Assembly: GCA_900450595.1 (NCBI GenBank)
Contig: UGGS01000001.1
Location: forward strand, 806,001-870,000
Reading direction: 5' to 3'
Source: [Flavobacterium] thermophilum
GTDB taxonomy: Bacteria > Bacillota > Bacilli > Bacillales > Anoxybacillaceae
DNA length: 64,000 nt
The notes beneath the pieces were generated by a model. The model did not search any database, was not told the DNA's origin, and saw only the letters and a list, made by a program, of their open reading frames with translations. Numbering within the stretch: position 1 is the first letter of the stretch; each line of letters opens with the position of its first letter. The position numbers were made by a program, and so were the translations under genes. Positions 54,973 to 62,491 of the stretch are shown here, piece by piece.

Positions 54973-55866
54973 ATGAAACACGAAGGAAACGCTTTGCCAC
55001 CTTACTTGCATATGGACAATGGAGAGCTTTGGCTCACCGAAGATGATCGCGACAACTTAAAAATCAGCTATCGAATCAAAGAGGTGATTTTTGCCGAGCC
55101 GTCCGAGTACCAGCATGTCATGATTTTGGATTCGTATGATTTTGGCCGCATGCTCGTACTGGACGGCGTCGTGCAAACGACCTCGATTGACGGCCATATT
55201 TATAACGAAATGATTTCGCACGTGCCGCTGCAGTTTCATCCGGAAGCGAAGCGGGTGCTCATCATCGGCGGCGGCGACTGCGGCGCAGCTCGTGAGACGG
55301 CGAAATACGCTCATCTTGAAGCCATCGACATGGTGGAAATCGACGAAAAAGTCGTCCGGGCGTGCAAAGAGCATTTGCCAGCCGTCTCCGGCAACTTATC
55401 GGATCCGCGCGTGCGGTTTGTTTATGATGATGGCGTCAAGTTTGTGCAAGGGAAGGAAAGCGTCTACGACGTCATTATGGTCGACTCGTCCGACCCAGTC
55501 GGCCCGGCGGAAGCCTTGTTTTCACCGGAGTTTTATGCCAACGTGCACCGGGCATTAAAAGAGGACGGGCTCATGGTGTGCCAAAGCCAGTCGCCCATTT
55601 TCCATCTCGATATTTTGAAGCGGACATACCGCAACATTCGCGAATTGTTCCCGCATGTGCTCGTGTACACGGCGGTTGTGCCGACGTACCCGGGCGGATT
55701 GTGGAGCTTTACAATCGGCTCGAAACGGCCGCTTGAGCTGCCGAAGCAAACAGCGATTCCCGAAGATACAAAATACGTCAATGACGCCGTATTCCGCCAA
55801 TGCTTCGCGTTGCCTTCCTTTTTGCGCGCTGCGCTGGAGGCAGAGAACGAAAACACGGGAAAATGA
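54973..55866 (+). CDS. speE: Spermidine synthase
   Basis: 297 residues, Rossmann-type aminopropyltransferase. The substrate loop is YQHVMILDSYDFGRMLVLDGVVQTT. The cofactor motif is VLIIGGGDCGAARETAKY, where most members have GGGDGG: here Cys replaces the first Gly after Asp. Catalytic Asp block IMVDSSDPVGPAEALFS. It joins putrescine and decarboxylated SAM. Perfect AAAGGAGGT ribosome site. In B. subtilis speE is near-neighbour of speB; no agmatinase gene follows here. Confidence 0.93.
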   Translation: MKHEGNALPPYLHMDNGELWLTEDDRDNLKISYRIKEVIFAEPSEYQHVMILDSYDFGRMLVLDGVVQTTSIDGHIYNEMISHVPLQFHPEAKRVLIIGGGDCGAARETAKYAHLEAIDMVEIDEKVVRACKEHLPAVSGNLSDPRVRFVYDDGVKFVQGKESVYDVIMVDSSDPVGPAEALFSPEFYANVHRALKEDGLMVCQSQSPIFHLDILKRTYRNIRELFPHVLVYTAVVPTYPGGLWSFTIGSKRPLELPKQTAIPEDTKYVNDAVFRQCFALPSFLRAALEAENENTGK

Positions 55867-55874
55867 CCGTTAAA

Positions 55875-55912
55875 AAACCGCTGTCCCTCGCATTTAGGGA
55901 CAGCGGTTTCGA
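55875..55912 (+). terminator. speE terminator
   Basis: AAACCGCTGTCCC / GGGACAGCGGTTT, 13-bp stem, nine-base loop, shared by the convergent gene's end 57 bases further on. Confidence 0.85.
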
Positions 55913-55968
55913 TTTGTCTGGAAAACACACGTTGAATGTTCTTGAGTCAACCTGCATTGGTTGGCTGC

Positions 55969-57162
55969 TTAGGCGTCAGCTTTTGCGCGCGTTCGACTGC
56001 CAGCAAGCGCCCGCTTGGCGAGCCACGCGATCGTCAAGTCGTCAGCCGGCGGGTTATGGAGTCCGGCGCGCACGTCGCGGTAATAGCGCCCAAGCGGACT
56101 ATCAGCATACAAACTTTGTCCCCCGACGATGCGCATCGCCCAATCGACAACCTCGAGCGCGGTATTCGTCGCAATGAACTTGGCGGTTGCCAGTTCCTCT
56201 TTCATTTCATGACGTTTGTCAGGGTATCGATCCCATAAATCGGCGATGCTATACAGAAAATGACGGGCGTGAACGAGGCGCCACTCCATCTCGGCGATTT
56301 TCCGCTGCACCTCCGGCGTCGAGGCGATCGGCTGCGACAACGTGTTCGGTTGGTACGTTTGGGCAAAGCGGAGCGCCTCATTGCGGGCGGCGATGGCGAT
56401 CCCTAAGTAGCATGCCGGAACATGCAAAAGCCATCCTTGTGCCGGTGCTGCACCGACCGGTTTCTCCAGCATCTCCACGAGCGCTTCCGGTTCAACCTCG
56501 ACGCCATCAAGGATGAGGTCATCGCTGCGCGTCGCCTTCATGCCGAGCGTGTGCCATGTCGGCTCAATGCGAAGCCCCGGGGTTTTCATCGGGACAAGAA
56601 ATTCGCCGACCTCGCCGCTGCTGTCAATCGTGGCGGAAATTAGCACGTAATCGAGTGCCGGCGCCAATGACGCAAACGCTTTTCGCCCATGAAGCACCCA
56701 GCGGCCGTTGCGGAAACAAGCGGTTGTTGTTGGTTTTCCCCCGCGCGCCGGGCTGCCGGTTGCCCGTTCAGAATGGGCGCTGTTTATCAACACATGGCGT
56801 TCCGTGATCTCGCTGGCCAGGCGGATGAGCACCGCTTCCGGCCAGCGGCGCAGCAAATACAGGCGCATGACAATGCTTAAATGCCAACCGAGTGACAAGG
56901 CGGTGGCGCCGTCGCCTTGGGCCAGCGTCTCTTGCACGAGCACGAGCTCGTACAGCGAGGCCCCGCCGCCTCCGTATTCGGCCGGGACGGTCAACGACAG
57001 AAATCCGGCTTCTTTTAACAGAGCGAAGTTGGCAAACGGAAACTCGGCCCGCTCATCATAATGCGCCGCGCGGGCGGCAAACTGTTCGGCGAGGCGCCAT
57101 GCCCGGCGGTGAAGCTCTTCTTCCCGTTCGGTCCGCACAAGCAGATGGTACAATTCGTTCAT
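55969..57162 (-). CDS. Acyl-CoA dehydrogenase family protein (YdbM-like)
   Basis: 397 residues, flavoprotein with the fold but not the classic motifs of acyl-CoA dehydrogenases. N-terminal FLSLTVPAEYGGGGASLYELVLVQETLAQGD, middle HSERATGSPARGG in place of the TEPxAGSD site, C-terminal MRIVGGQSLYADSPLGRYYRDVRAGLHNPPADDLT. The last block is that of the SfnB/DszC-like branch (flavin monooxygenases or sulfur-compound enzymes) and of B. subtilis YdbM. True substrate unknown; it may not act on a CoA ester. Ribosome site AAGGGGAGAACG. Confidence 0.85.
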   Translation of the reverse strand: MNELYHLLVRTEREEELHRRAWRLAEQFAARAAHYDERAEFPFANFALLKEAGFLSLTVPAEYGGGGASLYELVLVQETLAQGDGATALSLGWHLSIVMRLYLLRRWPEAVLIRLASEITERHVLINSAHSERATGSPARGGKPTTTACFRNGRWVLHGRKAFASLAPALDYVLISATIDSSGEVGEFLVPMKTPGLRIEPTWHTLGMKATRSDDLILDGVEVEPEALVEMLEKPVGAAPAQGWLLHVPACYLGIAIAARNEALRFAQTYQPNTLSQPIASTPEVQRKIAEMEWRLVHARHFLYSIADLWDRYPDKRHEMKEELATAKFIATNTALEVVDWAMRIVGGQSLYADSPLGRYYRDVRAGLHNPPADDLTIAWLAKRALAGSRTRAKADA

Positions 57163-57233
57163 CGTTCTCCCCTTCTTTTTTCCAGGATGCCTCTATTGTA
57201 CCGGTTTTGCATTGATGAGGAAATGAAAATGCA

Positions 57234-58733
57234 TTACAACAGAAAGAAATGGCGGACATACCGGTCATCGTGGCGATGGACAAACTCGTTTTTCGCCGCA
57301 TCGTATACATACTCCTCTTGCCAGCGGGCGCCATGGCGGGCGATTTGGCGGACGGCATGAAGGATCGTATACACTTCTTCATTCGTCATCGTCGGATGAA
57401 GCGACACGCGCACCCAGCCCGGTTTTGCCAACAAGTTGCCGCTTTTGACTTCGTTGAGCAAGGCGGCGGACTGCTCTTGATCGATGCCAAGCAAATAATG
57501 GCCGTACGGCCCGGCGCATGAACAACCGCCGCGCGCTTGGATGCCGAAACGATCGTTGAGCAACTTGACGATGATGTTGTAGTGCAGCCCGTCGATGACA
57601 AACGAAATGATGCCAAGCCGGTCATCCCGATGCCCTTCCAGCACCCGGACGCCGGGAATGTCTTTTAACGCCGGCAATAGAAGCGATACGAGCTCCTGTT
57701 CGCGGGCGCGCATTCGTTTTATGTTCATTTGCTCTTTCAGCTGGATGGCGAGCGCTGCTTTGATCGTTTGCCAAAACGGCGGCGTTCCCCCGTCTTCCCG
57801 CTCTTCGATTGCCTCTACGTATTCGTAATGCCCCCACGGGTCGGTCCAATACACCGTTCCGCCTCCTGGATGGTCAGGCGCCTTTTGGTCATACAGCCGG
57901 CTGTCAAAGAGAAGCACTCCTGCGCTTCCCGGTCCGCCAAGAAATTTGTGCGGCGAAAAATAAATGGCATCCAGCTGTTCCATCGGGTCATCCGGGTGCA
58001 TATCGATGCGCACATACGGGGCGGAAGCGGCAAAGTCGACGAAGCAAAGCCCGCCATATTCATGCATCAGTTTCGCCAAGGCATGATACGGCGTTTCGAT
58101 CCCAGTTACGTTCGAGCAGGCGGTGAATGCGCCGATCTTTTGCGGCCGATCGCGGTAGCGCTCGAGCAGCTCCCGCAAATGGTCAAGATCGACATCCCCG
58201 TTTTGGGTCGGCCGAATCGTCACGACTTCAGCGATCGTTTCCGCCCACGGCAGCAGATTCGAGTGGTGTTCCATATGGGTGACGAACACGACCGGGCGCT
58301 TGTCATCCGCCAGCACCAAGCGCCGTTTCCACCGCTCCGGCACGCGCAAGCCAAGCAGGCGCTGCAGCTTGTTGACAGCCCCGGTTGTCCCCGCCCCTTG
58401 CATGATCAAAACATCGCTTTTTTTGGCATGGACGTGTTGTTTGATGAGTTCTTTCGCATAGCGATACGCAAGCGTCATTTTCGTCCCGGTCACGTTCGAC
58501 TCAGTATGGGTGTTGCCGACGAACGGGCCGAGTTCACGGGCCATTTTCTCCTCAATCGGGCGATACAGCCGTCCGCTTGCCGTCCAGTCGGCGTAAAGAA
58601 GCCGCTGCTCGCCAAACGGGGTGGAAAACGGATGAAAGCGGCCGATCGTTCCGTCGCGAAACGGCTGAAAATACGTCTCGAGCTCACCGCGGCACGTATA
58701 CGTCGCATGGCCAATCGTCGCCCGAATCATCAT
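57234..58733 (-). CDS. Class V aminotransferase (cysteine-desulfurase-like)
   Basis: 499 residues. PLP fold: GTKMTLAYRYAKELI, PVVFVTHMEHHSNLLPW, PLP-binding Lys in YFSPHKFLGGPGSAGVLLF, cofactor Asp in CFVDFAASAPYV. The reactive cysteine of desulfurases appears in IQARGGCSCAGPYGHYLLG. Longer than IscS/SufS by about 90 residues, mostly at the start and end. It may supply sulfur or act on selenocysteine-like substrates; no scaffold gene adjoins. The start is ATG 58733 (or 58730) after AAAGGGGGA. Confidence 0.85.
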   Translation of the reverse strand: MMIRATIGHATYTCRGELETYFQPFRDGTIGRFHPFSTPFGEQRLLYADWTASGRLYRPIEEKMARELGPFVGNTHTESNVTGTKMTLAYRYAKELIKQHVHAKKSDVLIMQGAGTTGAVNKLQRLLGLRVPERWKRRLVLADDKRPVVFVTHMEHHSNLLPWAETIAEVVTIRPTQNGDVDLDHLRELLERYRDRPQKIGAFTACSNVTGIETPYHALAKLMHEYGGLCFVDFAASAPYVRIDMHPDDPMEQLDAIYFSPHKFLGGPGSAGVLLFDSRLYDQKAPDHPGGGTVYWTDPWGHYEYVEAIEEREDGGTPPFWQTIKAALAIQLKEQMNIKRMRAREQELVSLLLPALKDIPGVRVLEGHRDDRLGIISFVIDGLHYNIIVKLLNDRFGIQARGGCSCAGPYGHYLLGIDQEQSAALLNEVKSGNLLAKPGWVRVSLHPTMTNEEVYTILHAVRQIARHGARWQEEYVYDAAKNEFVHRHDDRYVRHFFLL

Positions 58734-58855
58734 CACTGCTCCCCCTTTCCGCAATCAGCCTATTCTCAATACAGAGTATGTATCCTTTTGACGATTGGTC
58801 CAGAAAAAACAACAATCCGCCGGGTGGGCGGATCGTTCAAACAATCTAAAGAGGA

Positions 58856-59299
58856 TTATACATTTTTGGGCGGGTTGCACGGCGCGGCTTGTTCAGTGGA
58901 AACAAGGTACTCCGCCAGCCGCGCCCGCAGCTCGTCCGGGAGCGGTTCGCTTGTTTGGGTATGGAAGTTAAAATGGACGACGACCGCCTCTCCGAGGGCA
59001 ATGAGCGTACCTGTTTCCTCCTCGACGATGCGATGGATGCATTGAAAGCTTTTGTTGCCAATGCGGGAGACATTCGTTTCCACCCGCAACCGCCGCCCGA
59101 AAAACGCTTGGCGAATAAAGTCGCACTTCGTAGACGCCAAAACAAAGTGCCATTCGTCCGTCCGTCCGCCGTAGCTCAGCTCATCGAACAAACGGGTGCG
59201 CGCTTCTTCCAAATAAATAAAATAGCTGATGTTGCTTAAATGTCCGAGCGCGTCTGTTTCACAAAAACGCGGATTGACCGTAATCGTGTGCGTTTTCAT
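58856..59299 (-). CDS. Acyl-CoA thioesterase (4HBT/YbgC family)
   Basis: 147 residues, single hot-dog domain. VNPRFCETDALGHLSNISYFIYLEEARTRLFDEL has the catalytic acid region ETDALGH(L/V)SN; RVETNVSRIGNKSFQCIHRI follows. It hydrolyses acyl-CoA esters. The start is ATG 59299 behind GGGGAGAGG; the upstream in-frame region is leader. Its promoter carries a degenerate copy of the TetR palindrome seen at 6703 and 24090, suggesting shared control. Confidence 0.88.
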   Translation of the reverse strand: MKTHTITVNPRFCETDALGHLSNISYFIYLEEARTRLFDELSYGGRTDEWHFVLASTKCDFIRQAFFGRRLRVETNVSRIGNKSFQCIHRIVEEETGTLIALGEAVVVHFNFHTQTSEPLPDELRARLAEYLVSTEQAAPCNPPKNV

Positions 59300-59343
59300 T
59301 CGTGTTCCCTCTCCCCTTTTTGACGGCAGACACAGCAGTGTGT

Positions 59344-59399
59344 CTACCAACTAGTCAGTATGTTGTTTTTATCATAGCTTGATTCGCTTATGGATGCAA
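59344..59399 (-). promoter_or_regulatory. Thioesterase promoter with degenerate palindrome
   Basis: On the minus strand TTGCAT (59399-59394), 17 bases, TATGAT (59376-59371), then at 59344-59361 a plus-strand CTACCAACTAGTCAGTAT, 13 of 18 bases equal to ATACCAACCGGTTGGTAT and placed like the two perfect copies. It may be a weaker site for the same TetR protein or a site of a relative. Confidence 0.55.
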
Positions 59400-59418
59400 C
59401 TGTTTTGTTTTTGATATT

Positions 59419-59448
59419 TGATGATTTAGAACATAGTTTAGATAGAGG
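59419..59448 (-). other. Candidate Ter site, minus orientation
   Basis: Minus-strand CTATGTTCTAAATCATCA at 59436-59419, 17 of 18 bases equal to the motif at 16688. Orientation would arrest a rightward fork. Lies between the thioesterase promoter and the end of the antiporter gene. Confidence 0.65.
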
Positions 59449-59482
59449 TGAGGAGCAGGGAGAGCGAAGCGTTCGCTTCTCC

Positions 59483-60895
59483 TCACCCGGCCCAAAGCGG
59501 AAGCAGCACGTACCCGGCAAGCGACAGCCCGGCGCCAATCAAGGAAATGCGCAGTTTGTATTTCGCATAGTTCATCAAGTCCATATCCATGATGGCGGCT
59601 GTCGTGATGGTCGTATCGCCAAGCGGCGAGGCAAACGCGCCGAACGTTCCGCTCGCAAACACCGCGCCGACCGTCATCTCAAGCGGCGCTCCAGTCGCGT
59701 GCGCGAGCGTGACGCCAAGCGGCATGAAAATGCCCCATGTCCCCCACGAGGACCCGATAAAATACGCCAAAAACGATCCGGCCAAAAACACTGCCGCGGG
59801 CACAAACGTCCCGGGAAGCCATGTCCCAAACGTCGAAGCCACGTAAGCGGTAAAGCCGAGCTCCCCCGCCACCGCGGAGACGGCCCAAACGAGAACGAGC
59901 ATGCCGATCGGCGCCATCAACTCGTTGCCCCCCGCGAAAAAGTGGTAAATCAACTCCGACAGCGACTGCCTGCGCCATACATAAAACCCCATCGAGAGAA
60001 GAAGGGTCACAAACAGCGCCAACAGCATCGCCCATGTTGCATCCGCTTGCGAAAACGCTTCTAGCCAGCCGTGCGCCCCGCGCCGCCGACCATCATAGGC
60101 AAAAAAAGCGAACGTCAGCCCGAGCAGCAACGCCAGCGGGACAAAAAGGTGAAGCGGCTCTCCTGTGACAAGGGACAATTCTTTGCGCAGCCCGAGGCCG
60201 TGCAGTTCGTTTGTTTTCTCCTCTCCTTTTTTCGCCCGCGGCTTGCCGATGCGGATGTTCAGCATCGTCGTCAGCAGCCCGATTATCAGCGCGATAATGG
60301 CAAACAGATTGTACGGCAAGCTGCGCAAAAAAACGCCATACGCCGGTTCATGAATATCGTTTTGCGCCAGCGCCGCCGCTACAACAGACGTCATAAAGCC
60401 GACAAACGCCGTTGCCGCCGGCAGAAGCACGATGATCGGTTCAGTGGACACATCGATGATGTACGCCATCCGGCGCCGGTCGATGCGAAACTGGCGAAGC
60501 ACCGCCTTCATCACCGGACCGAGGAGCATAATGCGGAACATCGGCATAAAAAACGTCACCGGCACCGTCAACCAAACGAACAACAAAAGCCTGCGCTTCG
60601 TGCGGATGCGCCCAGACAGCTTCTCGACAAACCCTTTGATCCCACCGGTGATTTGCATCATGCCGACAAGCGAGCCGAACAAGTACAAAAACGCCGCCAC
60701 CTTCATGTGTTCAACATCGCTGAGCGAATGAACAATGGCGGACAGCGCCCGCTCGATGCCGCCAACAAGCGACCGCTCAAGGCAAAACGCCCCGACAAGC
60801 AGCCCGGCTATAAGACCGGGCAAAATTTCTTTCAGCCAAATGGCGAGCGGAATGATCAAAAGAAAAGGCAATAGCGACCACCATGTTCCTTCCAC
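59483..60895 (-). CDS. NhaC-family Na+/H+ antiporter
   Basis: 470 residues, about eleven membrane segments. MQITGGIKGFVEKLSGRIRTKRRLLLFVWLTVPVTFFMP and the family block YFIGSSWGTWGIFMPLGVTLAHATG, then FASGTFGAFASPLGDTTITTAAIM, are typical of NhaC-type antiporters. It exchanges sodium for protons or a substrate such as malate/lactate in the MleN branch. I place the start at GTG 60895, eight bases from AAAGGGGGA, because the longer frame starting at 60940 has no ribosome site. Confidence 0.88.
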   Translation of the reverse strand: MEGTWWSLLPFLLIIPLAIWLKEILPGLIAGLLVGAFCLERSLVGGIERALSAIVHSLSDVEHMKVAAFLYLFGSLVGMMQITGGIKGFVEKLSGRIRTKRRLLLFVWLTVPVTFFMPMFRIMLLGPVMKAVLRQFRIDRRRMAYIIDVSTEPIIVLLPAATAFVGFMTSVVAAALAQNDIHEPAYGVFLRSLPYNLFAIIALIIGLLTTMLNIRIGKPRAKKGEEKTNELHGLGLRKELSLVTGEPLHLFVPLALLLGLTFAFFAYDGRRRGAHGWLEAFSQADATWAMLLALFVTLLLSMGFYVWRRQSLSELIYHFFAGGNELMAPIGMLVLVWAVSAVAGELGFTAYVASTFGTWLPGTFVPAAVFLAGSFLAYFIGSSWGTWGIFMPLGVTLAHATGAPLEMTVGAVFASGTFGAFASPLGDTTITTAAIMDMDLMNYAKYKLRISLIGAGLSLAGYVLLPLWAG

Positions 60896-60964
60896 ACCGG
60901 CATCCCCCTTTGCGATCTTGCTGTTAACAAGGATAGCCATAATGCTGTTCGTTTATGATTTTGT

Positions 60965-60994
60965 TGATTATTTAGAACATAGTTTTGTTTATTA
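60965..60994 (-). other. Candidate Ter site, minus orientation
   Basis: Minus-strand CTATGTTCTAAATAATCA at 60982-60965, identical over 18 bases to 16688-16705. The A-side 12 bases read TAATAAACAAAA, the best of the three against the B. subtilis A-site pattern. Orientation would arrest a rightward fork. Confidence 0.68.
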
Positions 60995-61013
60995 AATGAC
61001 CATCGGACGCCAT

Positions 61014-61043
61014 AAAAAAACGCCGCGGCCCAAAGGCGCAGCG
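61014..61043 (-). terminator. Terminator of the decayed hydrolase gene
   Basis: GC-rich hairpin (GCGCC...GGCCGCGGCG) followed by TTTTTTT on the minus strand. It outlived the gene it served. Confidence 0.6.
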
Positions 61044-61078
61044 CCATGCGATTCGATTCGCGGCCCAGGCCGCCGCCG

Positions 61079-61436
61079 TCATTTCCGGTGCGCAAAATCG
61101 ACAAATATAAGAATCACCATTTCCATCACTTCTTGCTCACTTTTGCCTTGTTCAAGCAAAATCCGGTACATATTGAGCGACTCGACGTCGCGGTAATCGC
61201 GGATATCGGTGAATTTCGGATCTGTCATGCCGATTTCTTCGCCTTGGTAAATGTATGGCGTCCCTTGCATCAGATGGATGGCCGTCGCTAGCATTTTCGC
61301 CGACTCTTTCCAATACGTCCCGTCATCGCCGTAGCGCGAGACGATGCGCGGTTGATCATGGTTGCACCAAAAGAGCGCATTCCATCCCCCGCCTTGTTTG
61401 TCAACATCTTCCGATGACCACCTTCATTTTTCGACA
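61079..61436 (-). pseudogene. Trehalose-6-phosphate hydrolase (treA-like) remnant
   Basis: An internal part of a GH13 enzyme: GGGWNALFWCNHDQPRIVSR, ESAKMLATAIHLMQGTPYIY, QGEEIGMTDPKFTDIRDYRD, VESLNMYRILLEQGKSEQEV. It contains the conserved HDQPR (catalytic-site region IV) and the YQGEEIGM loop. Upstream the frame meets a stop, downstream it runs out after the helix (ILIFVDFAHRK). Roughly 115 of about 560 residues remain. The match to TreA/oligo-1,6-glucosidase is strong by motif. Confidence 0.8.
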
Positions 61437-61472
61437 ATAGTTGTTGTTTTTTTGCTAACTTCCACTTCTTTT

Positions 61473-61530
61473 GTTATGTTTTGTCAAGCGGCAGGAAAAT
61501 CAACGACCGAGTAGGAAAATAAAACATAAC
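61473..61530. repeat. Inverted repeat before the MerR/coiled-coil gene
   Basis: GTTATGTTTT (61473-61482) and AAAACATAAC (61521-61530), perfect 10-bp arms 38 bases apart, ending 41 bases before the ATG. Likely an operator or promoter element of that gene. Confidence 0.4.
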
Positions 61531-61571
61531 GCAAATCAATGCCAAAAGACGAGAAAGGATGAGGAAATGCG

Positions 61572-62291
61572 ATGAAAACCTATACACTCCGCGAAGCAGC
61601 GAAAAAAATCGGGACGACCGCCCGCGACTTGAAACAGTGGGAAAAGCAATTCACTCAATGGATCACCGTTCCCCGCACCAGCCAAGGGGCGCGCATTTAT
61701 ACCGACGAGCTGATCCATCGATTTCGTCAAATCCGTATGTTGCTCGAGGAAGGCCGCCATCCGCGCGAAATCGCGGATCTCATCACCCAGATGAACGGGC
61801 GGCCCGCCGATCCACCTGCTCCGGTGGAACCCGATGTGATGGAAGGGGAAATTATTGACGTGCCCCGTTTGTTGCGCCATGGGGCCCCGTACATAGCAGA
61901 ACAGCTCGTCGCCCGCGTAAAAGACGAGCTCGTCGACGCCGTCAAGCGCGAGGCAGCCGACACCATCCAACAGGCGATGAGGGAGGTCAAAGGGCAGCTC
62001 AACCACCTCGGCGAGCAGACGAGCGCTGCGGCGGAAACCGTGCGCCGCTCCCTTCAAGACTACCAAGAAGCGTGGCAGCAAAAAACCGAGCAGCTGCACG
62101 AACATTTGGAAACGGTCGTCGCCTTTTGCCACGAAGAAAAAGCGAGGCAAGAACAGGAGCGAAAACAGCTCGAACAGCGCATTATCGAGCGGGAAAAAGC
62201 TTTCCGGGAACTGGTGCTTTCCTTTCGGCAAACAGCAGCCAACACCAACGCCGGCCGCTCCCGGACGAACAAATGGTGGAAGTTTTGGTAA
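61572..62291 (+). CDS. MerR-type HTH protein with coiled coil (RacA/DUF3967-like)
   Basis: 239 residues. N-terminal winged HTH of the MerR/RacA type (MKTYTLREAAKKIGTTARDLKQWEKQF, IYTDELIHRFRQIRMLLEEG). A linker then a long predicted coiled coil (about 110-215, rich in Glu, Gln and Arg) follow. The end NKWWKFW is the short aromatic/basic tail common in DUF3967-type proteins of bacilli. It could be a regulator or a DNA-organising factor. The terminus location makes a chromosome-anchoring role worth considering, but that is speculation. Confidence 0.75.
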   Translation: MKTYTLREAAKKIGTTARDLKQWEKQFTQWITVPRTSQGARIYTDELIHRFRQIRMLLEEGRHPREIADLITQMNGRPADPPAPVEPDVMEGEIIDVPRLLRHGAPYIAEQLVARVKDELVDAVKREAADTIQQAMREVKGQLNHLGEQTSAAAETVRRSLQDYQEAWQQKTEQLHEHLETVVAFCHEEKARQEQERKQLEQRIIEREKAFRELVLSFRQTAANTNAGRSRTNKWWKFW

Positions 62292-62316
62292 TTCCCGAAT
62301 GGAAAGGCCGCAATCG

Positions 62317-62352
62317 AAAAAGGGGCTCCATGAAAAGGAGCGCCCTTTTTCG
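62317..62352. terminator. Terminator after the MerR/coiled-coil gene
   Basis: AAAAGGGGCTCC / GGAGCGCCCTTTTT hairpin with T-runs on both strands, so it could also end the parC transcript. Confidence 0.75.
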
Positions 62353-62491
62353 TTCCCTATTTTGTTGATCAATCTCCAACATGGGCTTGGCGGCAAACAA
62401 GCGTTGGTTTGAAAGCGCGGGGCTTTCGCCCGCGGTTTTCCGCCCTCAAACAACGCGCGCCGACCGGCAGGCACATCCGAACAGTCCGCCC

